From assembly GCA_002786065.1 (NCBI GenBank), contig NHNY01000005.1:310001-374000 (forward strand): 64,000 nt of DNA. The letters are read 5' to 3'. The notes below the pieces were generated by a model. That model was not told the DNA's origin and did no database searches. It was given only the letters and a program-made list of their open reading frames with translations. The position numbers and the translations under genes were made by a program. The DNA is from Microcyclospora pomicola (taxonomy: Eukaryota; Ascomycota; Dothideomycetes; Capnodiales). Numbering within the stretch: position 1 is the first letter of the stretch; each line of letters begins with the position of its first letter. Positions 33,589 to 46,815 of this stretch are shown here, piece by piece.

Positions 33589-36500
33589 TCAGCTTTTGCC
33601 AGGTCGATGATGGATGACCTTCATGGGTCGCTGAGCGTCGCTGTGGGTGCGACGACGACTGACCTCGCCGCTGTTACGATGCTGCTGACGCTGATGCTCT
33701 TCCTGTTGGGCAAATGCTGGCGGCGGGGCAAAGCTACCCGGAGCTTGAAACCTGTGATCATACGTTGCAGGTGCTAACGCCGGTCCCCCAAAGCCAGTGC
33801 CAGACGCTGATGGCGGTGGAGGTGGCCCAGGACGAAGCAGTTGAGGCGGAGCAGATGGAAGCTGAGTCCGATAAGTATCTGGATGTGCGCCGGGCGGGTG
33901 AGGCTGGTGCGAAGAGTGGGCGGCCGATACAGGTGCCCCTGGTTCTTGCGGGACCGCGAAAAGCGGGCTCGCTGGCGTATTACCCGTATGCCACAACGAC
34001 GAACTTGGATGAAGACCAGGAAGACTAGCGCGATGATTTGGTGGAGGGTGGCGATCGTATGGCGGTGGGTTTTCATTCAGAAGAGGACGAAAGTAGCTTG
34101 AACCCGGAGCAGGCCCGAAATTCGTAGGCAGTGTATATGCAGTCGCCGGCGATTGAGCTGGACGGGATGCAGACTGGGCCTCGTTTTGACTTTGCCACTG
34201 CTGTTGCATCGAAGGATATCGTTCAACAGGTTTGGCAGCGGGTGGGTCAGAGAGGGATGCTTTGTGGAAATGTTGCTCAGATGTCAGACCAGATGGGGTA
34301 GCGATATGTGGCTCAAGTACTGAGGTCTTGCTCCGGTCTCGGTTTCGGTGATTTCTCTTTCGTTTTTGCTGGCCGGCTGGATCAGTCTTGCTAAGCTTGC
34401 CGAATCCTGTATTCTGGCTGCCCAAATCAGTTGAGCCCGGACGGTCTCTCCAATCAACGCTATGGCTGGAGGCTGAGTGCCGTGATCGAGGTGATCTTAT
34501 GGGGTCATGTGGTAGTTTAGCGAGAGTTGGGGGCGAACCTTGCTGATTTGACGGCGGACGCATGTAGATGTGCTCCTCACTGAACGTGTTGTAAGCTGGA
34601 TGGTGGCTCAAGGGTGGCAGCTGTCCAGGGATTTGTGAGCTGCGGCGTTCCTCTGTCCTCTCGATAGGCCGATATTCACGAAATCTTCCGTTCGTCATAC
34701 CATCATAAGATCTTGGCATTTCCATCGGTGCCTGCAGGGTTGTAGACGGCATTTTTCGTTCTGATTCTTCGCCTCGCCTATCCGGGATGTGGTTGAGCAC
34801 TGGCGGCTCTTGCAGCCACGGGCGAAACGATGCCGGCGGACGATTCTGGTATTCGCGCTCCGCTCGGCTCTGCTGCTCTTGCCATTCGGGTTCAGGGTTG
34901 TACGAACGGAAACTGCCAAAGGTCGAAGCTGCAGGCTCAGGTCGAGATGCGAATGCTGGCAAAGCATTGTGTGAGCGTGAATCCGGAAGTGGACGATGCT
35001 CCGGGGCTCGAAACTCCGGCGAGAATATGAAATGTCGAGAGCCTGCAGGAGGCGCCACGATATGGCGTGTAGCGAATGAGGGTGGCATCGATCGGTCCAT
35101 CGACTCTGTTGGCATTCTTGGAAATCCGGGCGAGAGCAATGTCGGAGGTGAACGCGGACCGTGTGGTGGGACGATCGAAGTAGCATAATGATGAGGTGGT
35201 GGTATATTTGGAATAAGCTCTTGGTGTTGTTTGATTGGCATGGGGAAACTGGCTGATGGACGCGTACGTGTTGCCAGGTCACCCAGTACGTTCAATCCCA
35301 CAGCGTCTTCGTTCTTGATGATCGGAATGATTGGAATCGAAGCGAGATGCTCAACGCGCTCTGCTGCTTTCGCGAGAACATCCGTTCGGGAGATTGCATC
35401 ACGCCGAGCGAGGACCAAGTCCCGAGGAGCAGAATCCATGGTCGTGAAGACATCAGGGTCGTCTTGGACTTCGTTGTGTCCAAAATTCCGAAGCATGCGA
35501 CCGAGTTCAAAGCGTAACTGAACATCCGCCACCGCGCTCTTCGTATGTATAATGTTTCTACTCCGCGATTCGTACTTGGGATCAAGTATGTCTCCTCTCT
35601 TAAAGCGATAAGCTGCATGTTTAGTTCTTGGAACAATCCCATCCTCATCTTCAGTCTCGTGTCCAGTAGTGTCGCTGGCGACTTTCATCGCGCGTTCAAT
35701 GGCCGCAATCTCACGCTCGAGGTCAGCCAGGGCAAGATCTTGGCTTTCCTCGACTTGCTGGCGAGCCATTGATCTCCGGACAGCTGACTCCTGCTCGAAG
35801 CATTCGGTCCAAAGTTTCAAGTCTAGATCATTCTGCGCCTGGATCAAATGCTGCCTCCGCGCAAATCTATCGTCCAGTTCATGCTGCACCTTGGTGAACT
35901 CAACTGCATCGGTGTGGCTAGTCTCGTTCTGCAGATCGTCGAGGGTTCGGCTTGCAATCTCGTCAAGGAGTGGTTTCAGAGCTTTGCCCAAATGCCGAAA
36001 TGCAGTCTTGAGGTGAGCTTGTCGCCGCATGGCAGCTTCCACTCTTGGATCAGCATGGGGTGCGCGTCTACGACCTCCGATCCTGCGTCTAACATTTCCC
36101 GAGCTTTGTCCCTGCACTCCGACGTCTTCTTCTTCGTCAGCATCAACGTCATCGAGCTCGTCAACTTGCTGTTGCGATTGAAGGTCATCGCGGTAACCAT
36201 CAATCGTTGTGGTTCTGGACTGAACTCTCAAATTAGTATCAGATTCTGATACACTGGAGGCTGGAGATGCAGCAGCGGATGGAGTTGGCGTTATATCTGT
36301 CGACGGCGCGACGGTGACAAGCTCATCGCGCCTATGTAGGCCATCATCGGATTGAGAGCCATCACGCGATCGTTCTTCGGCCAACATTTGGCTCTCTCCA
36401 TTGCACTGTGCGAGGTCCGCCATGTCAGCATGTGTTGGGTCGTCTTGTGCATAGCTTATGGCAACTAGTGGGATGCGATCTACAAGGTCATCGGGCGAGC

Positions 36501-36962
36501 TCTGCGATTGTCGTTTCCTCTTGCGAGATGGTGACAACCTGGACTTCAATGGTGTTTCCGGCGTTATAGGGCGGTCCAGAAGAACATCACTGATAGCCTG
36601 GTTCGAAGATTGGATGCCGTTGGATTGTCCAGTGTTTGGTCTGATGGAGTCAATATTGCCAGGCAATTGTAGACTTTGGGTGGCGGAAAGCTGACTGTTG
36701 TCGCTAGGCGAAGCGATCGGTCGAACATCGTCGAAGGAACCTCGTCGACTGTTATCATCCTCGGTAGAACCATTGAATGATGGCGTATTGCCGTCAGAAT
36801 GCCTGTTCTTCGCAGCGCGCCGGGTTGTCATATGTAAAGGTTGATCTTGGTGTCGATTAATGACAATGTCTAGCAGGCAAGATAGGCATGCTACAACCTA
36901 CCGGGTATTCGTTTGCCCTTGATGGACACCTTGCCGGCCTCCACAGACGTAGTTGGAGACAT
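33589..36962 (-). CDS. Large disordered nuclear-type protein with central helical domain
   Basis: A 61-nt first coding exon (36962-36902), a 56-nt intron and a long second exon (36845-33589) give 1105 residues. Splicing joins KGKRIPDQPLH to MTTRRAAKNRH; without the first exon the protein would start at the MTTRR ATG (36831). The N-terminal 270 residues are Ser/Asp rich, with basic patches SRKRKRQ and RRRIGGRRRAPH that look like nuclear localisation signals. A helical region of about 200 residues follows (MRRQAHLKTAFRHLGKALKP, VQHELDDRFARRQHLIQAQN, EQESAVRRSMARQQ), then AAYRFKRGDILDPKYESRSRN. The C-terminal 500 residues are Pro/His/Ser rich and disordered. The helix pattern faintly recalls Sds3/Dep1-type histone deacetylase subunits, but this is a weak impression, not a call. 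Confidence 0.78.
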
Positions 36963-38430
36963 TCTCTGTAAGTCAATATGTTAGTAATGGCCATAGATAC
37001 GGAGTAGATTGATGGAGACAGGTCATAAAGGTGGCGCGCGCTTGATCATGGAGAACGGAGAACGAGAGAAGTCAAGCCTACCATTCGCGTCCCGGGATCA
37101 GAAAACCACAATCAAGTTGAGATGTGTCTATCCCATGGTCCATTGTCAGTCGGGTTGTTTGTAGCTGCTAATGCGTCGATTGCAACACAATGGAGGAGAC
37201 GATGGCGGTGCTTTCGAAGTAAAGCTGGCCATCGACCCCCGGCAGGAATTTGCGTGGGAACGCCGCCAGACAACGGTTTAAGACGGTGTACAAGAACCAA
37301 CACTTCTATGCAAGCATAGCACAATGTTGGCATCTTCGTGATTAGAGCAAACGTACCACAATCAGCGCTAATGCTAGTCGTCTGGTAAGCAATGGTCTCG
37401 ATTCGTTGCACGAGCAAGACGGGCTTGAGCAAGGTGTACGGGGCGACAATATAAGGACGGCGCAACGAATGTCGGTCCGCGAGTGTCGATGTCGATAAGT
37501 GCTGGTGTCGGTCGTTCCAACGACGATACGACTATCCAAACCGATCAAAACCCGCACCGCCCCATCACCAGCAGAATGGGACCTCGGGGGCAATTGTGTG
37601 CGGAGGTTTCGTGGTAGAACAGTGTTGCGAGATCTCGTTCGACGGCGGCGTTGCGTACACATCTCTGAGCCAATCACAATCTAGCGCATCGTCCTATAAC
37701 TATAGCGAGTCGGTACATAACTCATTCTCGACATATCAAAATGTTTCTCCAACGTTACACCTGGATATTTGAGCTGGAGGTAATGATGGGAGAGTAAAAG
37801 AAGAGGCGGCTCATCATTTACCGTCCCAGAATTGGCCATGAGGCTGTTCAGTGCTTGCCCGAGGCTCACATTCTTTCAACGGGTGCTTTATTGCAAGATG
37901 CCGAAGCCTCGTTGATTTCAATGCTGGAATACGGTCATTATCTTACCTAGGTACAGGATAGCAATTCTCTATATCAGTCCCCTAGGTACTCAGTACATAG
38001 GGAGTAATCCTTACAGAAATCAGCAAGGATGTTGCCATGCAATATAACAAGGGCGTGAGCGAAGTTTCGATTATCCTCTGTGAGGTGACCTTCAAGTCAC
38101 CACAGCGAGACAACCTGTCACACTATGCACGATGGACATGATTGAAGCAGATCATCTTCGGGTGTTGACCGACGGAGAGGTGCTTCTCAAAGTAGTATCT
38201 GTCAAGGAAAGGCAACACTATACCAATACACGTAACGTGAGACCGTGTCGCCTACGTTCTCTGCCTCTCATCTAGACGCTAGACAGCCAGCAAAGATTGG
38301 CGCACAGGAACCCCCGAAGACTTTACGCCACAGAGGAATTAGATATTGTGTATTTCTATCAGCCGATCGGCAAGGTACATAATTCGGAGATTAAGCACAT
38401 GCGAAGCCAATGGCGAAGAGGTCTCCTGCA
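36963..38430. other. Intergenic region between two minus-strand genes
   Basis: About 1.47 kb. No gene is supported. The part from 37880 to 38230 is AT-richer and has two nearby CCTAGGTAC-type strings, but no element boundary is visible. Confidence 0.4.
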
Positions 38431-41400
38431 CTAGTATCCTTCAATCGGCCCCGACCAAACCTCATGCGTCCCATCATGCTGAAGCTGCCCGGGACCATCG
38501 TCCACGTTTCCATCATCCAGTCCATCGGTGGTTTTGGCAACCAGCTCAATCTTAGCCAGCTCTCTGGCGAAGAAATTGCTCTCTTCGTCGATCATGCTCT
38601 CGTCAACACCCATGACGTCTGGGAACTCGCGGACATTCCACCAATGCGTCAGGGCGCGCAGGCTCTGTTCGAGCGGAAGCGCGTCCTCGACGGTTCCATC
38701 GACGTCGCCAACACAAGCGCCACCCATGCCACCTCCGCCACCCGAAAGCCAGCTATCACGCAGCTCGGCCGTGACTGAGAGCCAGACGGCCGTAATAATC
38801 CGCATGTTGCTCTGACGCCACTTGCGGCCACAGAACGGGACCTGGGACTTGTAGAGCTTGAGGGTGTAATAGCGCAGCTCTCGAATGGGAATCTTCAGCG
38901 TCTTGCGCAGGTGGTTGCTGCTTTTGTAGCTAACAAGCAGTAGCGCCCGATGGGTTTTGCGGCGTGTGACTTTCTGAAGTATGCGCAGATAATTGATGGC
39001 GGTGAAGAGATTGCGGTAGCTGTATTTCTTGAGTGGCTCGGTTGGCATCGCTGTCATCGGGTAACCCAGCTCATCAACTTCGGGAGGATGCTGGAAATCC
39101 GATGCGGGCGGCGGGAGCCCGTCAGAAGAAGGTGGAGGTTCGTCGCGTTTCAACTTGATAGGAGGCGGCGCACAATCGTCGTCATCTCCCTGGATGGACT
39201 CGTCAATAATAGACTCAGTCATGAATACATCTGGCTCGGCAGGAGGATTGCGGCTGTCCACTCTGCAATAATAGAAAAAACCTTTGTCATCCCGATCCAG
39301 TTGGAAGTGGCAAGCTCGTCCTATTTCCTGCGTTTGCCAGAGTTTCAGGATCAACGGGACATAGTTAGAGTCCAGAAGAAGCTGAGTCATGTACTCATAT
39401 TGCAAAATATGGGCGACCTTGAACCATTTGAGCAGCAGGATTAGAATAGCGCTCAACGCTTTCGCGCAGATCTCTTGACTGCGCAAGTTGTCGAGTTCCT
39501 CGGCAGTTGTGTGCTCCATACCCTCCCCACCGACACCAGCTTGACCGCCATTCGATTTCGGAGCGTCCACTCCGTTAATGCCGGCTGTTCCGTCAAACCC
39601 AGGTTGAAGTCCATTTGGTCCGGTGCTCTTCGTAACAAGTTCCGTCACGTTCTGCAGAACAGCTTTGAGCAGCACAATCACGACGCTTTGGAGCTGTGGT
39701 AGCGCGTCCTGATAGAAGTCAGAAACATCGTCGAGTTTCTTCTCCTCGTCCGTCTTCTCTGCGTTCGGTTTTCCCGTTGACTCGGGTTGCGCAGCTTTCT
39801 TGCGTTGCTTGACCTTGGGCTTGGGGGCGAAGATATCGTCGTCACGATCGAATCCGACGCTTTCATCTAAGCTGATGTTCCAACCACGTTCGTATTTCAT
39901 GTATTCCACCCTTGCTTCCCACATCTGCTTCATCGCTCGAGTAGCTCGCATGCGCTTAGCAAAAAGCTCGGCTGCTTCGAGAATGCTGGCAGGTATGTCT
40001 GAGCCTTCCCATCTTCTCCCAACCAGAGCGTCTTGAAGCTCTGTGCTTCCTTTACCGCCAAGCTGGTTACTGCTGGCATCGAGAGGGGGGTAGAGAAAGG
40101 GAAACATCTGGTTGGTCTGGTAGTTCTGCTTCTTGCCTGCTTTACCCGGACCTCCTGGTGAAGGCGGAGGTGAGGGTGCTGGAGTGGCAATGTGAACAGG
40201 TTGATGTATGACCGATTGTGTGCCTACGCTAGGCGCACTTCCAAAAGCTGAATCTCCGTTTGTTGCGAAACTAGAGCGACGGTGTTTGAGCGGTGGGAGG
40301 ATACTGTTGTTCTCTGGCTCTAGGGGAAATACAGGAGGTGGCGGCTGATACGCAGGATACTTCGAGCTGATCTCTTGGCGAAAGAGATGATAATCGAGTG
40401 GAGATGCGGTGATTATTGGCTGACCTCGCGCATCCATCTCCTTCTCGCCCTTGTCATCTCGAAGTGTTGCTTTGATATGTTCGACATCGTCAAGTCCACC
40501 GAATGTTACAAGGATGGTTTTCCAGGCAAGAAGTAGCATCTTCGTCAAAGGTATAGGTGCCGACTCATCCCATCGTAAGCGACCAATGATCTGCGTGAGA
40601 TGCTTCAGTAGGTTCGGCTCCAATCGAAGCAGATCAGTCTTCAGCGCTTTCCCATTTGTGCCTTTGGTAGTCCGTGCCACTTCCACAAAGACATACATGA
40701 GCGTCAGACAGCACCACAGGTCAAGGCTTTCCTCGCCTCTACGCACTTGTGCTTCAGGGCGTCCATTATCTTGAGCCGTACCACTGAGACTGTCTTCGAC
40801 GGCGCGTTTCAGAGTTTCGTAAATGATCTCCAGGCCGCCACATGCGTGCAAGGTATCCACCATCGCAACGATCCACTGGATCTGCAAGCTCGACGTCCGG
40901 TACTCCTCCAAGCGCGTGCCGCCTTTGCTGTTCTCGGTGAACAGGTCTTCAAGCGCACATCCTTCATTTCTACCAGCAGTCTCGCCCCATATGCCGAGCG
41001 CAATGTATGTCAGTACCAGCAAGCTCGTGGTCCGCTCGTCCCCATTTTTCAAGGCTGTGATTTCTTTCTCCACGAAAGCTCTTCTCTCATCCTCGGTGAC
41101 TGTCATCCAATCCGCCCTGCCCTCTTCCGACGTCCTCCAAACTTCGTCAAAACTGCTCTTGCATTTCCGTAGCCTGGACTCCTCCTCCTCACTATAGCTG
41201 AACCACTCCTCAAGCTCGACGGGAAACGATTGCGCATCCTGATAGTCGAAGTCGTACACTCTGTCGTATTCTGGAAGTCTTGGTGGGGGTAGAATTCCTG
41301 ATTCAGGGAACGTACTACGCAAACGCTTCAGCTCTGCAAGGGTGAGGCTGTCTGGATTTGCCTCTGAAAAGTCGATGGTAGAGTCTTGAGCGGGTGGTGC

Positions 41401-41655
41401 AGGTGGTGGCTGTTGAGGCGGAGGGTTAGAGCCCTCCCGTCGCAGAGCCGGTCGTGATTCCGCGACGTTCGCAATCTGAGGCTCAGGTAGTGCTGTAGGC
41501 CTGCTCATAGATGTTGTCCCGTCAGTTGCGGGTACACTGTTGATCTCTGAAGACCAGACGACCGTGTCTCGTTCAGAGTCGCCATTCTCTACCGGAGGCA
41601 GAGTAGGACTGCTCTCGCCAGCTTTGGGAAGTTCCGGATTTTCCACTTCATCCAT
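38431..41655 (-). CDS. ham-2: STRIPAK complex subunit, STRIP1/2-HAM-2-Far11 family
   Basis: A single-exon 1074-residue protein. After a disordered Pro-rich N-terminus of about 95 residues comes the N1221 domain (LTLAELKRLRSTFPESG, YDFDYQDAQSFPVELEEWFSY split, LLVLTYIALGIWGE, SLDLWCCLTLMYVFVEVART, LLLAWKTILVTFGG). A Pro-rich linker is followed by the second conserved domain (about 480-1000) with LYPPLDASSNQLGG, FAKRMRATRAMKQMWEARVEYM split, ILILLLKWFKVAHILQYEYM, YVPLILKLWQTQEIGR and VPFCGRKWRQSNMRIITAVW. This is the two-domain layout of STRIP proteins: human STRIP1/2, Neurospora HAM-2, Sordaria PRO22 and yeast Far11. In filamentous fungi these subunits of the striatin-interacting phosphatase and kinase complex are needed for hyphal fusion and fruiting-body development. 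No intron was found. Confidence 0.93.
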   Translation of the reverse strand: MDEVENPELPKAGESSPTLPPVENGDSERDTVVWSSEINSVPATDGTTSMSRPTALPEPQIANVAESRPALRREGSNPPPQQPPPAPPAQDSTIDFSEANPDSLTLAELKRLRSTFPESGILPPPRLPEYDRVYDFDYQDAQSFPVELEEWFSYSEEEESRLRKCKSSFDEVWRTSEEGRADWMTVTEDERRAFVEKEITALKNGDERTTSLLVLTYIALGIWGETAGRNEGCALEDLFTENSKGGTRLEEYRTSSLQIQWIVAMVDTLHACGGLEIIYETLKRAVEDSLSGTAQDNGRPEAQVRRGEESLDLWCCLTLMYVFVEVARTTKGTNGKALKTDLLRLEPNLLKHLTQIIGRLRWDESAPIPLTKMLLLAWKTILVTFGGLDDVEHIKATLRDDKGEKEMDARGQPIITASPLDYHLFRQEISSKYPAYQPPPPVFPLEPENNSILPPLKHRRSSFATNGDSAFGSAPSVGTQSVIHQPVHIATPAPSPPPSPGGPGKAGKKQNYQTNQMFPFLYPPLDASSNQLGGKGSTELQDALVGRRWEGSDIPASILEAAELFAKRMRATRAMKQMWEARVEYMKYERGWNISLDESVGFDRDDDIFAPKPKVKQRKKAAQPESTGKPNAEKTDEEKKLDDVSDFYQDALPQLQSVVIVLLKAVLQNVTELVTKSTGPNGLQPGFDGTAGINGVDAPKSNGGQAGVGGEGMEHTTAEELDNLRSQEICAKALSAILILLLKWFKVAHILQYEYMTQLLLDSNYVPLILKLWQTQEIGRACHFQLDRDDKGFFYYCRVDSRNPPAEPDVFMTESIIDESIQGDDDDCAPPPIKLKRDEPPPSSDGLPPPASDFQHPPEVDELGYPMTAMPTEPLKKYSYRNLFTAINYLRILQKVTRRKTHRALLLVSYKSSNHLRKTLKIPIRELRYYTLKLYKSQVPFCGRKWRQSNMRIITAVWLSVTAELRDSWLSGGGGGMGGACVGDVDGTVEDALPLEQSLRALTHWWNVREFPDVMGVDESMIDEESNFFARELAKIELVAKTTDGLDDGNVDDGPGQLQHDGTHEVWSGPIEGY

Positions 41656-42373
41656 GGTCGTGTGCTGGAGGACACTATGCGCAACGCGGCCAGTATTGTT
41701 TTGTGGTTGCAGGAGACCGACGCTACTGTCAGATCTCGAAGCCTATGCGTCCAGACCAGTAGGACCTAGATACAAGAGCCATATCGGCTACACAGCTTTC
41801 GATACATGTGTCTGCGTTCTTTCGATATCTGAGTTCCATGCATGAGTTGAAGTTGGCTTGTGGGGACACACGTTCAGCCATAGGGTCGCTTTGTGGCTTT
41901 GTGCGCTCGTGGAGCTCCGCCTGTTCACGTGGATATAGCGCGACTAGACTCTATATCATTAGACATGCATCTGGGCTGCAGAGAGGCTCTCAAAAGGGCA
42001 TTCAGCGGGGAAAGGAGAAAGAGCGCCATGGCACTCACAGACCTGTCATTGTCTTGTGTTGGCATACTTCGATCAAGCTACGATACAGGTCCCCAAGGGC
42101 TTGTACCTCTCAATGATATAAGGATGCGTGACTTCAGCACTGAGAATACAATCCACTTTTGGACACAAAGGAAACGCTTTCGAGATATCTATGGTTACAG
42201 GCAACACCGACCACATCAATCTCCATCTTATACCGGATCTTCGCCCGATTTCAGCACCGCATGCTCTGTACAAATGCAGCGGCCGAAAGCAGGACGAGTC
42301 TCTTCTCGTCACTGACCCGTAGCCCGGGGGACGGAAGATCTCATCATTCTCTAGCTCCGTAGCTTGTATCCAT
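41656..42373. other. Intergenic region between ham-2 and atp2
   Basis: About 720 bases between two minus-strand genes. It holds the ham-2 promoter and the atp2 3' region. No gene is supported. Confidence 0.4.
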
Positions 42374-44164
<1,791 letters not shown>

Positions 44165-45830
44165 GATGGCGGATGTAGAGGGGGTGGTGGATGGAGTGGG
44201 GAGGTATTGGCTTGAACAAGGAGGAGTTGATGGTGAACAGCTTCACCCAGCTTTGAAAAGCCAGCCCGGGAACTTCCACCGAAGCACAGACTTGAGCCCG
44301 ATTCGGACATGGCGGCACCCGGGTCATGCAACAAGCTACGTGCCGTATGCTGTGGAGCCTCCAATTGATAGCGACACAAATTGCCATCAGTAAAGATCGT
44401 TGAATAGGATTGTTCTGCAGGCATAGTTCATGCTCCCTTCTGTCTCTGGGATGTGCAGCTCGTTGCATTGCGGAACAGTGTCCTTTCCGCTCAATTATGT
44501 GCCACCATCCGGAAACGCCCGCAGAACGACAGCCATTGTCGAAGCAGATGAGAATGGTCACAAACATGCGATACTCAACATCAGATCCAGACTACAACTA
44601 CATATTAGGCTCACAGTATTGTCTCCAATACGACGATGGTCGCCGAAATGGATGTTCCTAAAGAGACAACCATAGAACTGGTGCCTCGGCATGCCCAAGG
44701 ATTGTCTTTGATTAGAATTGTCTGAGATGTACGAAGCCAAGAAAGACCATGACACAGCAAGGAGCTGGCACTCGAATGAGTACGGACCTGCTATGGACTA
44801 GGTTAGCAATACTGGACACCTCGACATATACTGCAGCGTCGTCCAATACTTGGATTTAACATATAAACAGCAGTTCTTGATGTTAAGTGTTTTAGTTCCT
44901 AGTTCTGGTAGACTAGGCTACCTACTACTGTACTGTCTCTTCAACGACAGATTCATGTCTAAGACACCACAACTGGGTTCTTTCTTCCTTGCCTTGCGGT
45001 ACTTACTCAGGGAAGAACAACCTACAGAGGAATTAGAATCAGCTTACAAGAGTCTGTACACAACAAAGCGAGCTGAAGATCTGGAGGCTCCTTAGTCAAG
45101 AAATCGCGTCAATAGAAGCGTATGGACAGCAAGAAACGGGACAAAGCTAGCTATAGTCGTCGCTGCTAGGAGAGCTAGCAACATAGATCTGTATATGTCT
45201 CGTCATAGAGAGCAGGATTTCCTAAGCTCCATCAACTTCTTGCTGCTCGCCACACTCACGTTGACCATGGCGGGCTCATAGCTACAGCACCTCCTGCTAA
45301 GAAGATCATTGATCACGAAATCGATGCCAAAGCAAACAACGTCCATCGCTGTGCGGCGTGTGACAAGTCCTTTGATGAAAATGGGGCTCGTTGAGGCACA
45401 AAGAGATCAGACGACATGTCAAAGAGGCAGCTTCTGTACAAGAGCTTCCAAGAAATTGATGGCATGTTATGGTACAATGATTCTGTTGTCGTCTTCACTT
45501 TGTTTCATGAGGCATGAGGCACGATCAAGCGTCACTCAAGCAGGTCAAGCCTACTACGGTAAGCCTTACTCCAAGCCTGATGCACCGAGTCGACGAAAGC
45601 GACCTATCGTGGCAAATACGCACTGCGCAGATTAGGCTGACGAGTGCTACTTTAGCCAGGTTTCAAATGGTCAGAGCAATGTTCCTACGGCTACCTTAGC
45701 GATCACCACTGAAATAACAAGACTCTGCTACAATTCGTGTAGCTATATCTATCGTTTTAATGCGATACAGTATACATACAGTCCCACAACGCCGAGCTCT
45801 TATATCAAACACAAATAGCATTCTCTGCCA
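44165..45830. other. Gene-poor, AT-richer region between atp2 and vps55
   Basis: About 1.67 kb, noticeably richer in A/T and in CTAG strings (44770-45250) than the neighbouring genes. The base composition suggests an old insertion or decayed gene. The only motif I could read is a broken C2H2 zinc-finger-like segment near 45348, listed separately. Short frames such as 44850-45095 show no family. Confidence 0.45.
45230..45430 (+). pseudogene. Possible relic with one broken C2H2 zinc finger
   Basis: A stop-free frame from about 45205 reads HTHVDHGGLIATAPPAKKII and then RCAACDKSFDENG at 45347-45385, where TGA intervenes. One base-frame away the sequence continues SLRRHKEIRRHVKE. Together they match C-x2-C-x(11-12)-H-x5-H, the C2H2 spacing, with the frame lost by a one-base deletion (or two-base insertion) in the GGGG run at 45383-45386. 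No other finger or domain follows. A chance match is possible; the AT-richer setting with decayed frames supports a relic. Confidence 0.3.
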
Positions 45831-46338
45831 TTAGAATTCTTCTTCCACGGTGAAGTAGAACTTGAAGCAAATCACCGTGCCGTAGATCAGCAAGCCACCG
45901 ACGATGCTCATTGCCATCGCTTCGACTCTGATGAGATCGCAATGTGCCAGCACGACCGGGAGTGCTATTCAACATGTCAGTCTCACGCGTTGCGGATGTA
46001 CCAGATGATCGGCGGGACATACCAATCCCCATCACCACCAGGAACCCCGTCAGGAACCTGCCCAGCTCGACGATGCTAGAGCTCCCATTGTCCATGAAAT
46101 CATCCGCGGATTGGGCTTTCCCGCATAGCCAATTGGGAAGAGGCGCGATGACATATGTTGCGACGACGAGGAGTGGGAGGAAGTTTTTGAAGAGCGCGCT
46201 GGAAAGGATGACGAGGAGGAAGCCGATTGCTAGGATCTGGAGAGAGGAAAAGGAGTCAGTGAGAGGTCTATGCGCTGCAACAGAGTCTTCTCTTACGAAA
46301 GAGAGCACGATGATGGTCTTGAGCCCAGCCATTGCCAT
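45831..46338 (-). CDS. vps55: Vacuolar protein sorting protein 55
   Basis: Three exons (46338-46297, 46236-46023, 45964-45831), introns 60 and 58 nt, 129 residues. The protein is almost all membrane: MAGLKTIIVLSF joined to ILAIGFLLVILSSALFKNF, then LPLLVVATYVIAPLPNWLCG, a short loop with DDFMDNGSSSIVELGRFLTG, and a last pair of segments ending in CFKFYFTVEEEF. Four hydrophobic segments and length match the Vps55/OB-RGRP family. With Vps68 it works in transport from late endosomes to the vacuole. An ATG six bases downstream gives MAGLK and may be used instead. The start codon lies 247 bases from the inverted-repeat element at 46585. Confidence 0.93.
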
Positions 46339-46584
46339 GCTTCGTGGTTGTGGTGGTTGCGCGCAAGCCTGCTGTTGGGGTGTCAAGTGACTGATTTCTG
46401 GTTAAGGCTCGAGGTGTCCTAATCGATGACTGCGTTGGTTCGAGTTGATTGTGTGTAGTAGCAGTAGGTGTATTAACGTCTCAATGCAGCTGTTCGTTGC
46501 CTCGAAGCTTGACGTCGTCGCTCGCGTGAGGTTGGTCTGCGGCGGCTCGCAGTACCGATCACTTAGGGCTGGATGGCAGTTCGG

Positions 46585-46725
46585 GACGGAGCTCAATTGC
46601 GCTCAGCTTACGCACATCGAGGTTTCGAGATCTTCAGATTTATGATCAACGATGACTCTACTTACACACAACACATATATGTAGTTACACATACACACAA
46701 CAACCTGTATTCGAACACACGCATA
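46585..46725 (+). repeat. Left terminal inverted repeat
   Basis: This arm pairs with 47225-47365. It differs from the right arm by about 14 substitutions after base 56, nearly all transitions, most with TpA here against CpA there. Confidence 0.85.
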
Positions 46726-46815
46726 CCTACACTCCTACTCGTACGTATACCATCTTACGTACGCCTCCGCTTCTTCAATAAACATCTTCTACATTACTAA
46801 GATTTATGAATTTCG

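Noticed and set aside
44850-45095. 81-residue frame in the AT-richer island
   Set aside because: Starts without context and shows no family; it may be part of decayed sequence but cannot be called a gene.
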